Positions 37,206-52,200 of a stretch of DNA of 61,338 nt are shown piece after piece. Under the pieces are notes generated by a model. It was not told the origin of the DNA. It saw only the letters and a program-made list of their open reading frames with translations, and did no database searches. The DNA lies in assembly GCA_002751075.1 (NCBI GenBank), contig NAOQ01000006.1, positions 324,149 through 385,486 on the forward strand. Direction: 5' to 3'. The position numbers were made by a program, and so were the translations under genes. Source of the DNA: Ichthyophonus hoferi (taxonomy: Eukaryota > Opisthokonta > Ichthyosporea > Ichthyophonida > Ichthyophonidae). Numbering within the stretch: position 1 is the first letter of the stretch; each line of letters begins with the position of its first letter.

Positions 37206-40200
37206 TATGACTTTTACCATCGTTGAGAGAATAGTGCGTCAAAAGATAAGGGTGTGATATAAAAAATAAAACAGGTAGTGTTGGATAGACTAAGAGAATA
37301 TCATATTATATTGCATGGTTTAGTTTAATAGACACAACAACCTATGCGCAAATTTAGCATAGGTACTGTTAGAGAGATAGAAATAAGAAAGAAATGATTG
37401 CACGTAAGATAAGGTACTAGGATGCAGTAGAGAGGCAAGACTTTATACCATAGTCATAATGATAGTATAATCTTACCTCAATTGAAAAGTGCTGACTTGG
37501 GGGTGATGATAAATAATGTAGAATTGAGGTAGGGAAATATAGAGCGTGAGTATTATTATAGGATTAGGCCTAAACCTTACTACTACTGGATACACATGTG
37601 GTTGAAACAATATTATGATTGGTGGTCATTGTTCCCCTAACAACGGTTGCTATTATTAGCCAGTCAATAATTCTCAAATATTTACAAGTAGCTAGAGACT
37701 ATACTTGGGACAGTACATGCTTTTAGTACCACACCTACTTCAATTTTGGCTAACAACATAGAAATACAAGCGTATAGTACCACCTAGCTCCAGTAGACAA
37801 GGCCAAGGCAAAGAGGGTAATAATGGGATAAGATTAGGCATACATTATTATTTAATAAGCATGGAGAAAGGTAAAGATACACAAGCAATATATAAAATAC
37901 ATACCAACATATGTTAGCATAGTTAGCAGACAGACTGGAAAGCTCCACAAAGTGTGTTGCAAGAAAAGTAAATGCCTTGGTCGCCTGCACCCAGTAGGTT
38001 AATAGTCTTAGAGTAGATTTTGTAAAGTCGTACATGTATACCCTTATATATAAAAAATTTTATGCAGAATGAGTAAATAAACAAACAAAAAATAAATGAA
38101 TAGGTTAATGAAACAGTAAATGGTTAAGGCATCAGTAAGGTTTAGTTTTAGGTGTATAAGATAAGGACTCTGGTAGTGAATCAGTATGTTAAAGATATTG
38201 ACTGTACATATGCAAGAGCATATGTAAAACTAAGGCAGACATATAGCAAGAGAAAAAAAAGAACGAAAGAAAAAGAGAAAGAGAGAAAGAGAAAAAGAGA
38301 GCCAAGGTAGAAATACATATGTGTATGTCCTAAATAGGCATTAATAGTTTCTCCACCTTGACAATCACAATATAAAGTGCCATCTTTTACAAGGCCTTAC
38401 CTGGAGATGCTCACAGATAGCATGGCATATTGCATAGCCATCTAGCCACCTAGTACCTAGGAAGTAAAAGTAGGTAGATGACATAGCCAAGTCGTTGGCA
38501 TAGGTGGGGCCATATTGATGGACCGGGTGTAAATAGATGTATGTACGTGCATATGTTTATATGTCTTGAACAATGGTGTATATATGCATGTGCCTAGATG
38601 TATCAGGGTTGATATACTATAAATTACCGTAAGGAATATACGTATCTAATTACATAATGATAGTAGCAAACCTTGCCTCTAACCTAGACAAACATATCTC
38701 AGCCCTCTTTATTCCCTGTATCTATTCACACAGCCTTTTCAGTCCTTCATAAGGTAATCCTTTCCTTACCCACTTTCACTCATAAATGTAACTCCATACT
38801 AATTTTATATGTCTGTTTAGTTTAGTTTCACATCTGGCTAACCCTATAGTCTTGCTTTTTCTATAACGTTTCTATAAAATATTATTGCTTGTATTACCAT
38901 TAAATTATTATACACATCAACTTCATTATTTTTTTCCATAATTATATTATCTATTTCCTGCACTGTCTATCTAGGTCTTGCTTTCTAGACCATCTGCAAT
39001 TCTGTTATTAATCTTCATTCACATGTAACTTATTATATAACGCACCTCTTCCCAGTTCATCAAAAAATATCAAACTCTGGTCAGTAACGTTTTGCAAAAT
39101 ATAGTGGGCCTCCTTCATCTAAGGGTGGGCCCTGTTAGCATAAAGTACAATATTATAGGTGAATCTTATCTTAAATCTATGTCGGTAGTTGTTGCGTGTT
39201 TATATATAGTGTACTACTTTCATAATAATGCATCTAGCAGCACTTTAGGTGTCTAATAAAAACAGTATATGCCCTCAGGAGGTCACTCTTAGCACATAAA
39301 TAACTGATCAACCCATGTCATGTATTTTCCCACATCAATCCATTTTTATGCTATTTTTTTCCATACAAATTTCCAAGGCATACTATTAATATTCATATGT
39401 ACTGTATAAACGATATATATTATATGCACTATATGTATTATAGGTATTGTATGTACCCTATGTACTATATGTACTGTACGTCCCAGCATTAATATTCTAA
39501 CTACAACAATACCTCTTGTGTAAAAGAGCTGGAATTGGTTGACATATCATCGGCACTACCTTGACGTAGAAACATACGGTCGGTAATACGAAATGTTGCA
39601 TCGCTTGCAGGGACATAGCACCCAATCTGTGCCTGTGTATATAAGAAATGTGTTAGTAGCATCATGTATATTGTGTCTGAGGATAGGTGATTGCACAATT
39701 GAAATTTAGCGTCCACACCTAGTAGTAAGTAGGTATATATATATAAGTAGGTATATGTAAATGATATGCTTTAGGTAGGGAAGATGGAAGGGAATAACCA
39801 AGTTTAGGTTATGGATAATATTTTTGAGTGAATTAGTATATATGCCCTATATAAAAAAGCACATAAAAAGGAATGCATACATATGGCGTAGCATAAAAAT
39901 ATGTGCATTAGTAAGCAAGATAATTAATAGAGAGATTATTTACAAGGGAGTATATAGTTCGGTGCTATTATAAGGTAAGTGTCAGATGATCTGGTGTCTG
40001 ATATGAAAATAGCGTGTAAAAATTACATCAATATAAAAATATAATACAAAAGATAGGAATAAAATGGGTGTGACATGCTCTGCTATAGTATGACGTATTA
40101 TAGTATAATATAGTATAATATATTATTTGTGTATATATATCTGCATGATATTAGACTAGTAGTAATGTTAATATAAGGTTCAATGTAATGTAATGTAAAA

Positions 40201-43200
40201 TGGTAATGTAAAGGCATGAACATGGTATGAAATATTACAATAGAATACAGAATATGGTTCTGAATCTATTATGCTTGTAAAAAATATCCCTATTGTTTAA
40301 GCAATATAATGTATTGGAAAGAATCTTGCTTCATAGTTACACTAAGCAGGATTAGTTCAGATAGGGTGGTGAAAGAATCAGTGCACATGAACATTAAGAA
40401 ATTAAATAAGTATTATGTAAAAGGCAGATGTTTTCAACAGATAGTCGTATACCATGATCTGCAGAAGAGCCAGTTGCTGAAGAAAAGTAGACTTGCCACT
40501 CTATCAGAAAGAAGGAATAAAGCATTAATACAGAAAAAGAGGCAGACAATAAAATGCATAAATAAATCAATGAAGTTGCACTGATAGAAATATAGATATA
40601 GTCAGTGAGGTACCTAAATATAGAGACAATAACAAAGCACTACAAGGTGATAGATGAGAAATTAGTATGCAGAAAAAGAAAAAAAGAAAGCTATAATCAT
40701 AAAGGGTAAATCGGTCACCATTATTGCATATCCCTTTAATACTTGCCCCCTAGACGCTGACATATTGCATAGAATCTGTCAAAGTACATCTAATTTAACA
40801 CCACTTCAATCACTTTCCATCTATTTCCCTCTGTGATTTAGATCTATTTCAAGTCATTTCTTGGTGTATTTCTTATTTATATATAAACTATATAGCATGT
40901 TATTTATATATCTTTATTTTGATTGATAACTCGTGTTTTGGCTTTTTAACCAATCTCTGCCTTTATGCACATTCATTATTTTTTTCTTCCTAATGTATTG
41001 TCTACACTACATTCTTTGTACCATGTTGGCACCCATTACAAGGTTAACATTGGTGGTTGGGGAGGCAAAGGCATTATTATACACATAGTCATCGTTCATT
41101 ATGTCCTGCGTGAAACACGGTAAATGAATACGGTAGATGTAGGAAGGTGAAAATAAAGTTACTTTTTTCATTGAACCTTTTATGTATAATGGAGGATATA
41201 CGTTTGTACCAAGAAATCTACATGAGTATGTAATAACAATAACAGAAAACAAATCAGGTGTGATCCTATATATGGGCTGCTAAACACATACAGACAACGA
41301 CAAAAGGAAAAGGAATATGAACGGATTTTATTGGGTTCCTTTTAGAAAGGCTATAACGAGGTAAGAATGGATATAAGTGGGTGAAATTATTGGTTGAATT
41401 AAAATATTATATTAATGGTTTCTAATGTGTTGTTTGCAGTAATTATATCAATCCTAAACACTATTGATTCCCGTTCTTGTTATTCCCTCTATCTGCTATA
41501 AAACCTAAACATGGGTTAAATAGTTCAACCCACAAAAAGTACAGTCTAATCGGTACATGAATAGACACTGGACATTCATGTGATCTAATTGAAAAAATTC
41601 CATACCTGTAGTATTGGATGGCAGCCGTTTTCAATATACAATGCCTCATTCTCCAAGGATGGTTTTACTGTACCAGGCCAGATATGTGTTACCGGGTATC
41701 TATCTAACCATCCGCCTAGGAAATGCATAGGTGTTCTTTTCTTTTACATATCGGAATGAAATTAATATATATATATATATAAGATATATGTAGGTATAGT
41801 TATATATTATTGTTGATAAGTTATACGTGTTTCTTTAAATACAATAAGAGTGGAGACAGTGATGCACGGTGTATACACACGCAGGAAATATAAATATAAT
41901 ATATAATTCTATGTAAGGAGCCTAACATATTCTGATGACCTCAGTCCATTACAGGCCAATAAATAAAAGACTAAAAGGATATCGTGCTATAATATCATCA
42001 TTATTACATGAGTATCACGGAAGAAGGGTGGTGATTCTAATATTAGATCTTGGTGTGGGTAACAAGAAGGTACCAACCAAAACACCCCCGGTTAGTGGCT
42101 GCAAGTAGACCAAATCCAGCCAACATATCTAAAAAGGCAATCATATCACGAATCTGATTGGTTACGAGGGTTAGCCTCTCCTATTAGCATACAGCTAGGT
42201 GTCTTTGACGTGAAATAAGACCTAAGCATTATTGTTTAATTAGAGTACCTAACTAGCAATGATAATATGTATAGCGAATGGTGGAAATGAAGTGATATTT
42301 AATAAAATCACCATCTAGAATATGCGCCTGCGACAATAATAAAGATACATATATACTCCTGGAAAATGATAAACAAAAATGCATGCTTGTCTAATTTTCA
42401 GGTAATGTTATATGTGTATATGTATATGAAAACAATGTTACTAGAGCAGTATCATCTAAAAAATATTTTATCATCTATATGTGTACACAATACTATGAAT
42501 ATGCCTAGGTATATCTTTTCATAGTAAAAAATATGGATGTAGATAGGGATAATCAAAGCTTTTAACATGTTTCTATATAGATATAAATATATAACTATAC
42601 TAAGGTGTTGTCCTGTTCAGAACAACTGCTATAAGGAAAGCAATAGCATGGGTCATTTTACCTTATATAAAACAGGAATTTGTTCCCGTAGAGCTTCCAG
42701 GAGATCTTGTACGGCTCTGTATTAAGAAATTAGAGGTAATGATCAAAACAAAGTTATACTGTGATATCATTGAATGCGTTATCAAACCACTCGGCGGTCT
42801 AGTCGACTAGAAATTATAATGAGCTGGCTACTAGCTCAGTCCTTGACACCCAAAGGTTATGGTTTCATAGGCATTGTTTTCAAAATGACATTAGATTATA
42901 TTGTAAATAATGTTAAAGGTAATTATTGTACAATTGTCAACCCACAGCTGTACTAAGTCAATCAACGACTGTCATACCATACACTTTCTTATTAATACAT
43001 AACCTTGCATAACTATTTATATAGAAATCTAATCACACAAACACTCTAATTGCATATCACACCAGGCATCTTTCAAGGTCAAAATAAAAACATTAAAGCA
43101 AAGTAATAGTTACTGATCCATTAGTAGGGTAAATCATAGGATATGAGGTTACAACGCGTTCTAGTATAGTCAATAACCAAAATTTAGCATCAAAAGTTTT

Positions 43201-46200
43201 AAAACAAAATTGAAAATATAAGTGAAAGAGGTATGGGTTTCATTAGCAAAGTCTTTACAGATGGCTGGATATATGTATCTCCTGAACTGATGCTGCAATT
43301 TCTTCTGTAAGGTAACAGAGAGTGTAAATAAATATAGGTTATATAATATTTAGAATACACTTAAAGGGCCCGGCAGACCATACTGTATATCTGCATGCAT
43401 TTACTATATATGTTGTAGTAAATATAAGTATCTATGAGTCTATAAAATTTGAACTGCTGGAAACACTGGGAAACAGAAAAGAAGGACTTTGTAATGACAA
43501 TAATAATAAATTTATAAAGCTAATAAAGAATATAACTGAAATTAAAATAGTATAAGTAATAATGGTACACAATTGAAAGTAATAATCATAGTAGCAATTA
43601 AGAGGAATATTTGATAGCAGTATTTCTTACCATTGAAAGTTGCCTATATAGAACAATGCGAAATAAATCAGAATGGGAGGAGGCCAGTAAGTAGGTCAGT
43701 AAGATATGCATAACTATGACTTGCTACAGTAAGGCAAGGTCTTATTAGTCAGTAGTCAGGCACAAGCACAAAGATTAATTGATAGCGGTATGTGGTTAAT
43801 ATACCTCTACATTACTATATTACTTTATTACATTTTTCTTCATTGGCACATTTTCATATACGTGTATTATATAAGCATTGAAAAAGTTTTACTGGGGGCA
43901 TAGGCTGTCTTTCATACAATACTACCAAAATACAACAGAGATATAAACATAACCACATCCAAATATATGAGTAAAAATAAACAGATACAGCTATATAAAG
44001 AAAAATAACTTTATAAAAATAATGACGTTTGCATGAATAGACAGATAATTATAGAAGTTAACTACCCGGAATACAAATGCCTACCTATCTATCTACCTAT
44101 CTACCTACCTACCTACCTACATACATACATACATACAAAAACATTTATATAACAAGATAGTTCAGCATTAAAACAGCTGAAACATTTATTGTCCACTTGA
44201 CTTGTAATCGAATATGGAAGCTAGAGAGAATACTGAGAAAAACAAATTTAAATTGGCTTCATGCAGGAAAAAATATAATGTGTAAGGAGAAAACATTGAA
44301 GCAAAACAAAAAAAAAGGAGTCAGCAACTAGTCATACAAGAGTGCTGGTAGTACACGATATTCTCCCCTTCCTATTACGTCCTAAACACATGAGTTCAGC
44401 AGGGATTGTAGCTGAATTGTGGCTTTTATCCAATTGCATGACAAACCCTATTTATCAGTTGGGTGTTAGCCTTATAAGAGGGGCACATTTTAGTGCTGCT
44501 TGACTGGGTGCTACCATAATAGAAAGCACTCTAGTCAATGTACTAGACGGCTTGATAATATCTAATAGGTTATCTATAGTTTAGATTTAAGACAATATTT
44601 ATAATAAAGTCATATATTTATAATTCATCTTGACCCTAGTAGTTTGATAGTGTAGATACCACTAGGCACATATAAGGCCAGTGGTTACTAGTTGACTGAA
44701 AATATTTAAGAAAAGTAGGTCACAGCCATCCATTCTACCTCGTTTTCCAGTATGTATGACACTAAGGTCCAGCTGGAACTGGGCAGTGCATTCAATCACA
44801 TGCTGGATAGAGGAAGATTACTCAGATAACAAACGGCTTATCATATGATTGCTTGTAGAGGTCATTAACAGGTTTATGTGCTAGATTTACACACTAGGTG
44901 CATCTACATTATTGCTTCTAAAATAATCTTTTAAGGCATTATAACTTATTATATTCAAAATATGAATAGTGAGGTTAGAGTAATTTTCATTAAGCAACTA
45001 ATGGGAATAATTGAGTACTGGTGAAACATGGGTGCCTCCTATATGCAGAATTCCCTATTAATAGTTTATTTACTCTTATATACATATCATCATCTATATT
45101 TTGGTGTGCCATTTAAAAAATAATGATCATAGGACATTGTAAAATATAACAATATATAATAGTAAGGTCTATCACCGATGGATTGTCAAAATGAGTATAT
45201 CATTGGTTGGATATATGAGATGTCACCCTCCATATATATTGCACCAGTCTATAGTATGCATATTCTATGATACAATACATGAATTTTTAATCACAATATA
45301 ATAGCTATCTATATTAATATTTAACCAGGTACATCCCTTATCAGCAACTACTGCATACAACAAGAGAGTGAGATCTAACCTGACGTACAGCTTCTACTTT
45401 TTGCGAATAGGCAACGCGTGCTGTAAGGATATATTAATGTCATCTGACTATCATAGTACAACTATACATTTCGCTGCTATCGAATCATATGCATATGAGT
45501 ACATCTACAGATATCATGGTATGTATGCACGGCTATGTAAGAGTATATTTATGCAGATATATAAATTACTCTGTATACCTTAATGTATGCATGGTTTCCA
45601 TATATGTAATAGATTATTAAACAAAAAGCAAGATAATATTTTTATCTCTATATTTATTCATATTTTAACACACATATTTATGTGATGTTAGATGGGTTTT
45701 CTTGTACAAATATGAATGCAATAGAACACGGTATTAAAGAAATGTTTCACTTATAGTGATTAATATAGCAGGTATAGTATTTTAGTTTCACCAAGAAAAC
45801 ATTATATACCTGTATATATTATATACAATAACACCACCTACCAACATCTAGTTCTCCCCTGATACCTGGCTGCAATGTCAATATTATATGAGAAAAGGAA
45901 GGGATAATAAATATGATAACGAAAGGGGAGGGCAACGTATGTTGTGGTTTTTAATGGGTGTTATGTCAAACCTTATATAACCTGTCATTATTTGTATATA
46001 TATCTAGATACCTCAGTAATCCGAATTATTGGTCTAAAATTATAAGTAATACTAGTTCCTATATATTTGCTATGGAACAAAAACAAAAACATTTCCTATT
46101 GGAAAGGCATAAAAGCAAACACCAGCGATACAAACAGTACAAGCCTATAGTTCTTTAAACCCACTTTATCATATGTATAGCACTATCATATTTCTGTCCA

Positions 46201-49200
46201 AGGATTGATTATAAAAAAAAGGAAATACAATAGCACCATCGCCAAATTGGTATACATCAATAACTGCAGAACAATATTATCTTGCATAAGGCCATATCTA
46301 GGCACAATACCTCCAAACTCATAATGAAAACTATAACTAATCACTCAGGATGGTATTCATGGGGCATACTGCTCACCTTGACAGCAAAGCACCTCTGTAT
46401 AATAGAAAAGGGTTAATAGGAGTCAATACTTATTTTGTTATAGTCATTTATACCCCATAACGTATAAGTCTAGATGATTAACATTTATAATTTCTATTTT
46501 GGTACAGGAAAAGATATATATTAGTATTTAACTTTCTTACTTTTACCTGGTATTGCATATTGCTTATATTGCGTTCAAACTTAGTATCCTCATTGATAGT
46601 TTGATCAATTAGCTCCTGCATCTTAATTAGCTGGCTGTCTTTGCAGGCCTGAGAGTGGAAACGGGGACTAATTAATTACAATAAAGACTACAAATTAGGC
46701 AAAAGAAAATTAGGAAAGACATAGTTTAGTAAAAGGAAATAATAAACACGGGTTGGGGGAGGACTCTCTGTTTGCTTAGCGATGTTTATAAACAGAAAAA
46801 ATAATTTATAATCAAATAACGCTCATGTCTCAAGTCCTTTAATCTACTCCTATACAATAACAATATATACAACCTAATAATAATAATATATATTTCTTCT
46901 CCAATACTAGATATCTATATTATAAATCTCCGTCACATTGTATTTTGTTAATGTTCTAAAAAGCGGCATTTAGTGCGATTTCTTTCCCTAGTAAGCATGG
47001 TATTTGCACCAAATCAACTATTCAGTCCTTTGCACATTGCAAAGACACACCATCATTTCATTCTACTGCATATCATCTATCTCCCCTTCACCCAATAACA
47101 TCAATAACTTTATTTTACCTCCTCAAAGGCCATCATGAGAACCGATTGAAACCCCTCTAGTAAATCACGCAGTTGAAATGCCAAGGTTATTACTAAGACA
47201 ATGCGGAAATTACATGTTAATAAATGTAGCAATATATATATATGGCCTTTAGGTTTATAAAACGCCTAAACAATATAATCCAAGAATGATCTATGAATGC
47301 ATTATTCATGCTTCATCTTGCCTAGCTGCGCATTATCCCCATGGTAGTCTTATGCATTTATCATATTTCTATTATTACATATACGGTACCTTATTTTAAA
47401 CATACACCATATTACATAGACCGATTTTCTTTAATGCGTACAATTTTCTTTTATGTTACGTAATTCTTCTCCAATGACCATTATAGATAATAACAAATGT
47501 ATTATATTATGCTGATTATCATGCCGATGCTTCCACTATTAACAATATACAATGTAAAACCTATTTCTATTTCTGTCATTTATACTATCCTACCGGTCCC
47601 AACACTTATATTTCATATACCCAGGGTTTAACCATCCTTATAGTTCTCCAGTTGTTCCTTGTATGCATAGCACGTTCCTTTTTTAAAAAAATTATCATCT
47701 TTCTTTCTTTAACTTGTTCTCTTTATATAGATGTATATGTGTATATATGTATTATGTACAGTCATATATCTACATACAACCCATTATTTAGAGTCGTAAT
47801 TAAGGATGTTGCTACTATACATGCCCCATGCCCCACAATGGCCAATATATAAAGTAATGTATTTATATAGTGTATAATATTTGCAAAAGAGAACGTATGA
47901 AAATCCATTTGGTGTAGCATATGGAGTAAACCTTACCATGCTTGATTTGCAATATTAGTGTGATAGTCTCCTCGGCAGTCTTAGCTTCGTTTCTACTCCG
48001 CTTATTTCTTACCATCTACAGGAAAATACATTATGCACTTATATAAAAGTAGATTTAAGTGTTTTTGTATTTATACAAAGGATTTGTGTCTGCATATTAC
48101 AAGGTGTGTTTTATGGAGTACGCACGTATTTCACCAAATCATATAATAAAATATAGTGTACACGTTCAAAGGCATAAAATTTAAATATTTCCAATCATAC
48201 GTATATGTAAGGCTAAACGGTCCCCTGCTACCCTAATTAATAATCAATTGCTAGCTAGGTGTAGATTTCTACCTATTTATATAATGGAACTACTCAGTAT
48301 ATTGTTTAGCATAACTATTAATGTTCCATAAATACAATAAAATATTCCAACACATATGGTTGAGTTCCATCATTATGTAGCAAAATTAAAAAATATATGC
48401 CTAAATAAAGCAATATTCTAAGTGAACTACTAATAAGGCAATAATCTCTGGAACATGTTCCAACCTGTAGTCAATAATTATTGCATGGCTCTATAAGTAG
48501 GTTAGAGTAAACATTAATGACATGATTGATATTTAGTTGTTTTTGTGGTGGAAGTAATGAAGAGCAAGTCATTGCCTTGGCTAAGGTCTGGTCCACATCG
48601 TTCAATTGTCCTAACACTGTCAATATATACATCACCGATAGAGTTAGCAACTATACGTAATAAATCACGATTATTGCTTGAACTAATGCAAGTTTATGTG
48701 TTAGAGTAGCCTTAAAAGTTGAGGTTCCTTGTTATTCATGGCTACGTGTATGCATTATTGTAGTGCTTAAAGGAGCTTCAAGTGTATGCGTATATTTGCC
48801 TATGCATAATTACGTTTTATCCATAGCTCTATATATGTTTATGTGTTGTTTAGTATATGAGTCAATGTATTAGTGAATTTATGACTATGTATGAATATTA
48901 GCATGTATAACACAATGGCTCTGTTCATGGTTATATATCTAACGTTTCTCTATGCAAGAACAGGGATTTTTGTATGGATTGCTATGTTTGTTAATGATTA
49001 TGTAGATATATTCAAAGATCTATGTGCAGGTACATTAATGCTTGAGGAAATGACTACATATATGAAAAGGTGTATGTGTAAAGGAATAGGAGAGCATAGT
49101 GCAGATAAATACGGATATAAGGATAGGATAGATTTATATATATTGTATTCTGTAAGAATCAAACGTGTAAGTGTGTATATTGATATGTGATAATGTGGCT

Positions 49201-52200
49201 ACATACGTAGCAAAATATGCAGGCCTGGTAATGCATTGTATTATCAATTTATAGAACATTAATTGTGGGATGTCAGACATTGTTGTATATAGTAACCTTG
49301 CTATGCCCCCAACTTGAACAACTCAACGTCAATAGCATATATGTATGTCATAGATATTACGTAGAAAAAATGTAACTAACCAGTGCGAATGTCCTTGAGT
49401 CGTGCCTGTTGTTTTATGTAAGGGTTTGATAATAGTAAGTAGTTGAAGCCACAACATCTGTTTACAGACACATAAATATTTAATCTATAGGTTACAGGGC
49501 AATGTAGCATGTAACAACTGAAAAGACAATGTTGCCCCTCTAGGATACCCTACATCTTTTATTAGGGTACAAATAAAAGGATATACTGAAAATGGTTTTC
49601 TTGCAATTGCCATGTTCTTTATATGACATTATTGCAATTAATTATATATGCAATAATATAAACATCATGCAATTATACATACATATATACATCCATAGAT
49701 ATACATATGCAAGATATGAATACGATTAAGGTCTTGTAATAATAATATTAAAGGGCCCAGTACCTTACAGCTACTTACAATAGTATATTAGTGTTTTACA
49801 TTCATACCATGCTATAACTAACTGCACCAGCATGCCCCATTCATTATTATAATTGATGTAACAATACTTTCATATGAGACATAGCAAAAAATAAATTTCA
49901 TCTTTTAAATCTAATAATTTAACGTCACTTTTCCCTCTGACGCATGTGCCCCTATACCCTTTATAATCACAGTATTCCCTGTAACTTCTGAATTATATAT
50001 ATAATCTACCTCATCGTTGGCCAGCTCTGTATCACCATCCCCCGTCATTGTGTTAGTATCCATGAAATATCACCGTTTTATTTTTTACAGTATTCCTTTC
50101 TTTTTTTCTCTTTCTTTCCAAATTCCTTTATGTAGGTGCTATACTTACCTTTTCTGCCTGTCCTATTCTCGCTATTTATATGTTTTTCCTTCACAATATA
50201 TTACATATGTTCTGGCAGAATGTATATATATATTGCACTCAACAATGGAATACACATATCTATAGTTACGACAGTCAATTATTGGGATTCAAAATTGCCC
50301 GAGACTATGTTGAATAAAGAAAAATTATATACCTCTATTATGGTATAGGTATATATATAAATGATTAAATTGAATAGTTAATCGCAGATGTATATACGAA
50401 ATCGTGTAAGTCACGGAACTACTCTGTATATATGCTTGACTATAGTTAAGTTAACATGACAGTAATGAGTAGGATAACATATAACAAGTAGAAATATAAT
50501 CTGTAACAAGTAGCCAAGACGTAAACTCTATATAGCAATATTTACCTTGCACAGCCTCTAGTCGTAGGTTTATAGATTCCACATCTGTTTAATTATAATA
50601 AAAAATATGATTATATATGTCTGAAACAAGACCACTATGTATGGTACAATATATAATATACAATAATAATTTTAATAAAAGGTGCTATTATACATAAAAT
50701 ATTTTTAATAAAAGATAATGTCAAAATGTATTCACGTCAAGTCAGGTTCACACACTTAGGGATGGAGCGTATTGTTTTATGCCTATTCCTACCTGCCTTT
50801 ATGCTGTTGTGTTCCATGACTATTTTAATTTTTCTTTTTTCTTTGTTATTTATTGCGTAAATTTTTATTTTTTCCGTCGATTTTTGTTTCTTTCCCTCTC
50901 TCAGTCCTTTATCCTATTAATATTGTAAACATTACTTTTCTTATCTCCTTTCTTTCATGTTTTTTTTCTTTCTTATTATTATTTTTTTAACAAAAGTCAC
51001 AAATACCTTCCCTTTTGTTTCTTACTTTTATACGTAACCTTGTTTTATTTTATATCGATTAATAGAAATCCCATTCCAAAGTTACTACAAAATGTCAAAG
51101 ATACCAGCACATGTGGACACATGTGATTATTAACGAGTTATTCACTTACGAAGAGGCGGCTGTAGAATACTTAACCACAACATTCTCTCTGTGGGTGACC
51201 CCCCAATTAGATTCTTACTTTTTAGTACATTGTGGATGTTTACCAATACCTTCTGGTCCCTGTCAGGATATGTCTATACATATACATATACTATTTCTCT
51301 ATATGATTTATTATATCACTTTTTTTTTCTACTGTCTTCACACACCTTATAATTCTTTTTTCATTTACCAATCTACCCATTCCCCTCTGGTTTTTATCAT
51401 ATTCTCCTACTACACAAATACATCCTAATTTATTTTATACACTCTCTCCAGTGATCTACATTTTACCCTGGAATGATTAATGGTTACTCGCAATGTCATT
51501 ATGCAATTAATCATCAAGCATAGAAAATGTTTCTGTTGATAAAATATATATAAATAATATACTGTTGTTCAAATATATAATATAAACATAATTGTTTTAT
51601 ATTGTATTTATATTGCATCTATCTCATATATTTGTAATAAACTTGTATATATGCATAGTTCTGTATTTATATATGTATCCTCTCCATGTTTTAGGTAAAA
51701 TTAATAATAACTAATATTGTAGTTTTGGTTATTAAATATAAAACTTGGGTATAGGTAAAGGTAAAAGAGACAGGACGTCAAATATTATAGAAGCAATCTT
51801 ATAAACACAAATATTCAAGGAGAATAATGTGGTAGGGTTAGCCTAAGAAATAGATAAATATAAAACCTGCATAATAATAATAGATAATGAAGAACGATTG
51901 GGTCTACATAAAAAGGTGACGACTATATCTCTAGTGAAGTGTAAAGGCCAGGTAGAGCGGCAATAACGTGTAAGTGAAAGCCAAGCAGAAGGATCATAAT
52001 AAATGAAGGGGGTAATGTGTGGGCCGGCCCTAAAGAAGAATTAGCATCAAGCCAGGGCTTTGTTTGTGTATGGGTTTCTAGCGCAATGTGGGTACTACCA
52101 GTACTTACTTCCCATCTGCACACAACACATGTATTGGTTGGCTTGTCAAGCATGTAGTTTTGTCTATTTATTTCCATATGAAAATAAAAATATATTATAA

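Noticed and set aside
36871-37257. Frames of over 100 codons crossing the N block
   Set aside because: They consist of Tyr/Ile from TA repeats and unknown residues across the gap.
44755-44830. GC-rich plus-strand patch with an acceptor-like TTTTCCAG
   Set aside because: The minus-strand reading gives MSH4 exon 23 with the right phase and good alignment, so the plus-strand reading is coincidental.
51111-51428. 105-codon plus-strand open frame
   Set aside because: It lies antisense to MSH4 exon 12 (51213-51150). The minus-strand reading matches the MutS family and keeps splice phase, so the plus frame is a shadow plus low-complexity sequence.
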